From Spirochaetales bacterium (GTDB lineage: Bacteria; Spirochaetota; Spirochaetia; Sphaerochaetales; Sphaerochaetaceae): a DNA stretch of 5,978 bases. The notes under the pieces were generated by a model. That model was given only the letters and a program-made list of their open reading frames with translations. It made no database searches and had not been told where the DNA came from. The position numbers and the translations under genes were made by a program. Position 1 is the stretch's first letter; each line of letters opens with the position of its first letter. This document shows positions 5,971 to 5,978 of this stretch, in pieces. The DNA lies in NCBI GenBank assembly GCA_022785155.1, contig JALFRH010000203.1, positions 1-5,978 of the forward strand. The letters are read 5' to 3'.

Positions 5971-5978
5971 AGACCAAC

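Overview
The window looks like accessory carbohydrate-uptake DNA from a bacterium lying next to a ribosomal RNA operon. The substrate-binding protein begins with a signal peptide ending in 'AFAQGASE', which resembles those I associate with Spirochaetia such as Sphaerochaeta. Together with the AT-rich intergenic DNA this suggests a free-living or gut spirochaete, but that is a guess from style and not a demonstrated assignment.

Four genes run leftwards on the minus strand as one apparent operon: a TIM-barrel sugar isomerase/epimerase (4485 to 3565), a Gfo/Idh/MocA-type NAD(P)-dependent dehydrogenase (3555 to 2521), a periplasmic sugar-binding protein (2474 to 1377), and a two-domain sugar ABC-transporter ATPase (from 1306, running off the left edge). 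The permease genes would be expected beyond position 1. Gaps between genes are 9, 46 and 70 bases. The 70-base gap holds a 13-bp hairpin that probably sets the binding-protein to ATPase expression ratio.

A LacI-family repressor (4748-5764) is divergent from the operon. The 262-base intergenic region holds a good promoter for the operon on the minus strand, a good promoter for the repressor on the plus strand, two perfect odd-centred palindromes (TATTTC-N-GAAATA) 20 bp apart over the repressor's predicted transcription start, and an 11-bp tandem repeat in the operon leader that contains the same half-site. This looks like a self-contained, autoregulated sugar-response switch.

At the right edge, a complete 5S rRNA gene on the minus strand (5970 to 5858) is the end of an rRNA operon. 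It is followed by two terminator-like hairpins whose T-runs serve the rRNA direction, the second reaching the repressor's stop codon.

Inferred physiology: the ABC system imports a sugar or sugar derivative, the dehydrogenase oxidises it to a keto intermediate (or reduces one), the TIM-barrel enzyme epimerises or isomerises it, and the repressor senses the sugar or a product. The substrate cannot be named from the sequence. The most notable points are the operator architecture, an unusual repressor hinge, and an ATPase in which one composite ATP site appears fully degenerate.
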